Assembly (NCBI GenBank): GCA_013399855.1
Contig: VXAY01003767.1
Location: 1,017,730-1,081,729, forward strand
Length of the DNA stretch: 64,000 nt
Origin: Oxyruncus cristatus
Taxonomy: Eukaryota; Chordata; Aves; Passeriformes; Cotingidae
Reading direction: 5' to 3'
This document shows positions 59,265 through 64,000 of this stretch, piece after piece. Under the pieces are notes generated by a model. That model saw nothing but the letters and a program-made list of their open reading frames with translations, was not told the DNA's origin and made no database searches. Position 1 is the stretch's first letter. Each line of letters opens with the position of its first letter. A program made the translations under genes and the position numbers.

Positions 59265-62200
59265 GAGATGTCAAACTAGCACTCTGGATTAAAAAGCAGG
59301 AAATTATTTAGGTACACCACCTTTTGACAAAATATGTGCTACTCCTTTAGGCCCCTCGCAGTTGATATCAAGAGATTGCTAAGTGTCTCCGCAACTACCT
59401 CTGTAAATTTGAGATTAAGGATATGCTTCATTATATTATTTTTATAATTACATTGTTGTATTTTCAATACCTTAAAAATAGTTTTAAAACAAAATCTTAC
59501 CATGTTTCTATATGTGTTTATAAATGAGTTGCAGGTATTTATTCATACTTCAAAGAATAAACACAGGCATGAGCTATTCCAAATATAGGTCATTGTTGCT
59601 TCATATTAATATATAATAATACTATAAGATTATCTTTCCTTGGAGTATAGACAATAACTTTTATATCACTCCTGATAGCTTGTGGAGAAATTAGGAAATG
59701 AATGTAAAATGTATGTACATTTTATATAGCAATTGTCTTGCAAAAACTTAGCACTATTGACAATAGTCAATAGAAAAAACATTCCAGAGGGAAAGAAAAA
59801 GTAAAGATAACTGGAGTGGAAGATGAGGTTTAATGAGTGCTTTATATCAAATGCTTCAAACTTGCAGGCAATTACAAATAGTTAGAAATCCTAATTTGAG
59901 GAATGGTGTATTAAACTAAAACCAGAGAACAGTTCTGGGTCCCAAATCTAGGTGGTTTGCATAGCTTCAAAACAGCTGCTACAAAGTTGCCCTAAAGACT
60001 CCTTCCAGGTTATTTCAGAGGTATATACAGTTATCCACTGCAGACCTTTAATTGAAGAGACAGTGGCAGCTCTAATGTTTTTCTAATAGGAAAATAATAG
60101 GAATTTGAACAGAAGATTTTATAGTAGATGTGTGTGTGTGTTATGTGTTTTCATGTATGCGTTAAGGACAATTTTTTATTAAAAAGTATTGCGAAAACAA
60201 CAGTTCAGACCTGTAATGGGTTCTAGATATAAACTGTCTGTAATTTTGGCAAGGGTATCTCACCTCCCCCAAGACTGTCCCAGCCACTAGACTGTAGCAG
60301 CTCTGAAGACAAGGTGAAGGAGAGGATTTGTCTCCTTATGAAGAAAAATTGTGCTTGTTATTTTATGTGAAATATTTTCTCTCAATTATATCACCCTGAG
60401 TGCTCCCAAAGAGGACCATGAATCACCTAAGACTTTTTATTCTTTACTCTCCCCCAGAACAAATAAGTCAAAGAGTTGAAAATGTGCCTATACAAAGAGC
60501 TGGAGTTCTCCATAGCTGAACTCCTAAGTCCCTTACATGTTTTGGACATTTTTCTTCAGACCACCTGTAAATGGATGTAATTCAGAATAAAAAGAGTTGT
60601 GATAATCCATAATACTAGGAATGTTTCTAATTCTTCTAATGCCATGGTTATTAAGGTATCCTTATTAGGGTATCTTTAAGTACCTATGTTTTGCTGAGAA
60701 CATTTTCTTATATTTTGTGTCAAGTATTCAACATTCAACAAACATAGTTATCAATAAAATAGGCATTGGAAAAATAGTTGCTTTACAGAACAGACTAAGA
60801 TGAATTACAGACTTATGTGATACATTTTATCTTTTAGGCCTTTATGAAATGGTGCCCTCACCCAGATTATTCTACAGTCTTTACCTATCAGATTTTTTCC
60901 ACCTATGTAGTCTTTATGATGAAAGTACATGGTCCACAAAATCATTGTCAATAAAAACCATGGTGATTTCAACACTTCAATTCACTCCATCCCAGTTTTC
61001 TCAAGAGCCTTTCTTTCTTCATAATCAGAGCTATGAGATTTAGATAATTGCAATAAAGTAACTGAGGAAGAGCAATACATTGATTAAGGTAAATCCCTGT
61101 ACTTTGCTTGGCTAATAATAGCTGCCTGCAACTCAGAGTATGGGAATTTGCACACTATGCTAAATTACTAAGATAGAACTTAGCTCTATAATTATGCAAA
61201 TGTAAGTGCAAGAAAATGGGTGACTAAGAAATAAGTATACATAGTAAGCTGCAAGGGAGAATCAGTCAAAAATGTATCAGTATTCCAGAATTCTGACTGG
61301 ATGAAGCACTTCCAATTTTGAAGTAAGAGCGCTGGAATAGTTAAAATATGCAGAAAAACAGAATAGAAAGAGGAGGAACACAGCCTGAAACAGTTTTTAT
61401 TGACTTTCCTGGAAGATAATTTTGTCACTGTTCCTGTTGCAAAATGAAAATAAAATTTGTTCACCTTATAAAGATGCCTGGGCTCTTAAACCCTTAATGA
61501 GCTCTGAGACCCTTAAATGAAAGAGATAAGCTGGAAGTCTTAGGTGTTATAACAATGATGATTAATATTAGGAATGTGTTAAAAAATGCAATTATTTAAT
61601 TCATGCTTCCATCTAAGTTTTTATCTGAGGAAAATTATATTTTCATGACATTTGGAAATCATATTGAATTTTGGCTATTTTTCGAAATTAGATATATTAG
61701 TTCTGGCTATAAATATAATAGTATGGACCAAAGTGTATCATAGCTGTGAGACTTTTCTTATTCTTTACTCATATCCCATTTAGAGCTCATTAAATGTTAT
61801 GTTAAAATAAACATTTACTATACATTCTAGATATTCTAACTGTAAAGCAGATCCTGCACATCTCAGATAAAATTGTGTGGTAACTATTGCTATGATGATG
61901 TGAAATGTTATACATGATCTAAAGATGGGATCTAGGAAATGTTGACTTCTGTATGAGATTTTCCTGACATTTAAGCAAAATTTTCATTGTATAAGTCTAC
62001 TGTCTAAGAATACATCAAAAATATTGATCATTAATTAGATCATACGATTCAGCATGAAGTTGCCTGGCACCTAGACTGCAGGACTTTAGGAAGCTCTGTC
62101 TCCGGAAGATTCTCCCCTCACCTATTTGCTTGTTTCAGCAGCAGAACAAATAGCCAAACTCATAAAATATATAAAATAGCAAACACTAAAAGAACTTGTT

Positions 62201-62330
62201 TTAGAAACTGGGGAGAAACACTATTGTTTCTGCCATTTACATCATTGTTTACATTCTATGTTTTAAGTCAGACTTGGTTTGCATTTCTTTTTCACTTTTC
62301 AAAAGAGCAATCATGATTTCACCGCCAGGA
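59265..62330. other. Unassigned AT-rich DNA
   Basis: No recognised gene or repeat family. A short (TG)n is at about 60130-60142. Confidence 0.5.
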
Positions 62331-62332
62331 GC

Positions 62333-62339
62333 TATAAAA
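62333..62339 (+). promoter_or_regulatory. TATA box of a second candidate promoter
   Basis: tataaaa within 'gccaggagctataaaatatc'. It lies 130 bp before the ATG at 62469; two CpGs (ccgcacgc) lie in the would-be 5' UTR. Confidence 0.28.
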
Positions 62340-62364
62340 TATCCCAATTAATTTTTCTTTGCTA

Positions 62365-62531
62365 GAATTGTTGTCCTATGCCGCACGCTACAGGGACTTT
62401 TCACACTTTATGCCTGCAGAGTCCCAGTTTATAAGCTTCTTATTGTAAAAAGACTTCCGCTTCTGAAGATGGAGCATTGTCTGAACTCACCAAGAGAGGA
62501 AGGAAAGGCATGGAAATCAGGAGAACCAAAG
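62365..62531 (+). CDS. Second candidate first coding exon, unknown gene
   Basis: The ATG at 62469 has a strong start context (A at -3, G at +4). The frame gives 21 residues beginning MEHCLNSPREEGKAW and ending in GEPK, then a good donor AAG|GTATGT at 62532 in phase 0. Together with the upstream TATA box it has the layout of a real first exon. The peptide is not recognised and no downstream exon can be shown, since the window ends 1.5 kb later. The exon start is a guess from the TATA box. Confidence 0.25.
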
Positions 62532-62539
62532 GTATGTGT

Positions 62540-64000
62540 GTACAGCATAGCACCCGTGAAGTGCCATCCACTGGATCACATTGCTGCTGTTTCTCAATGT
62601 CATGTCTACAACATGTCAAAACTGTCAAGTATTTTGCTTTCAACATGGCACTTTACTTTCCTCTTGCCTGATACTTTCCCAGAGAAAATGGCAGACCTAA
62701 ACAAGGCATTACCATAAGCAGCACTCGCAACTGTGAAATGCTGATGCATTGTGGTGTCAAGAGTACTTTGAAAAGCAGCAGCAGAACCTGAAGAGACACA
62801 GACCAGTGACTTTTCCTCCAAAGGCTCTAGTATAAAATTCACATGGTGATGTCTTCTTTTTCAGCCAAAGAATTAGCAGTTAGAGATGATAAGAGAATTT
62901 AGACTCCAAGGTTGATGTTTTTTCTCACTGTGAAATGAAAAGACACAGCTATATGCATAATAATGAGAGAAAAAAAGTCACAAAAAATTTTAAAAAGTAA
63001 ATGTGAGATGACATTATGTGCAAGTGAGAATGGGAGCAGATTGTAAGTAAGATTAGAGGATACAAATGTTGAATGTAAGAGATTTAATTCCCTGTCACAT
63101 ATGTGTCTGACCTTCACTGCTGGCCAGGGTAAGCTATATGAAATAAAGATCATGTGGAATAGGGTACTTTAAGTATTAACTTCCCATTCTGGAGCTTTGC
63201 ATTAGCCAACAATGCAATCACAATACTGAGAGACTTTAAAAAAAAATCTTATCATAAAACATGCCTCCACAACCTTTTTTTTTCTAAGTTATACTGTGGG
63301 GAAGATTAATAGAAAAAAATACTACAACAGTTTAAAGTGGGGTTTTTTTAGTCTGAATTCTATACAGTCAGAAACTATGTCAGCTGCAGAAATCTCTAAA
63401 GATACAATTCTGACATGATGAAGTAAGCCACCTGAATTTTTAAATATTAATTATTAAACATTAGGATGTTTCAGATTTGCAAGCTTTTTTAAGTTTCTCC
63501 TCTTTTTATTAAAAATATATATCATCTACAAACATTTTTATAAATATGGATCTGTAAGTAAGAATATAATAAATAAAAGAATTCTAAATTATCAAAAACA
63601 GAGTTCAGGTGTAAAAATATTTTTCTTTTAAAATTTTGCTTGTTTTCTTACTTGTTTTTTTAATGCAATTTTGATCCAGTTCCCTCCTACCCAATTCCTG
63701 ATTTGGAAAGCATGGAAGGAGACTGTTAGAAGGTGCTATATTTCAGGTAAAACCACAACATTTTTCACATATATTTGTCATTTCATCTCTTCAAAACAGC
63801 ATTTAGTGCGTGTTGAATAATGTTAGGGCAATGAACCATTAAAAGCCTTCCTGCAATGCAGACAGTTTTTCCTAACAGTACATTAGATTAATTCTGACAC
63901 AAAAGAAGAAAAAGCAATTTTATTATCTTTCGTTCTCGGATATTTCATGGTGATACAGAAATATTTTTGAGAGAGTTTTCACAGGCGTATTTCCTTTGTT
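62540..64000. other. Unassigned AT-rich DNA
   Basis: No gene or repeat family recognised up to the right edge. Confidence 0.55.

Noticed and set aside
1..64000. CRISPR arrays, tRNA or rRNA genes, prokaryotic operons
   Set aside because: None seen; the repeats and composition are those of a bird genome.

Overview
The window looks like a gene-poor, A+T-rich stretch of a bird genome. The evidence is its repeats. At least ten pieces are recognisable as CR1 LINEs (chicken repeat 1), several with the typical 3' tail of ATTCTGTG-like 8-mers and with the reverse transcriptase C-terminal peptide style of that family. Two further pieces look like avian endogenous retrovirus LTRs. The mix of CR1 subtypes (two copies share the 'atatgctgagttggaagg' 3' end) together with an LTR of the TguLTR5 style suggests a songbird or close relative, but that is inference from remembered families. 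There is no bacterial or viral operon, no CRISPR array, and no tRNA or rRNA that I can see.

Layout. 1-757: CR1 on +, with a single N inside a 39-bp duplication. 758-3020: unassigned AT-rich DNA. 3025-4036: CR1 on + with a broken RT motif. 6330-7375: a GC-richer block that reads on the minus strand as the 5' half of a CR1 (ORF1 with the SGNH esterase motif). 12555-12694: CR1 tail on +. 13639-13869: CR1 tail on -, joined to an ERVL-type LTR remnant (about 13870-14111) that seems to carry a 39-bp inversion. 16390-16442: (CA)n. 16896-16949: CR1 tail. 19782-19841: (TTGG)n. 23460-23920: GC-richer block, possibly LTR-derived. 24104-24948: CR1 on -. 31909-31972: CR1 scrap. 38290-38833: CR1 on -. 39766-41303: CR1 on - split by an LTR-like insertion (40008-41158) with matching 5-bp flanks and terminal inverted repeats; a 491-bp run of N lies inside the insertion. 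46600-47306: well-kept CR1 on +. 51664-52170: CR1 on -. The rest is unassigned, with scattered microsatellites.

No host gene is recognised. Three sites have the layout of real exons and are reported as weak candidates: a TATA box, ATG and perfect donor at 31514-31661; a TATA box, strong-context ATG and donor at 62333-62537; and a strong acceptor followed by a 55-codon open frame at 56006-56175. If any is real, the window would lie in or beside a gene with very long introns; otherwise it is a gene desert. Nothing here amounts to a clear new biological system. The most informative objects are the nested LTR-in-CR1 insertion, the 3'-less CR1 ORF1 fragment, the apparent micro-inversion in the ERVL LTR, and the candidate first exons.
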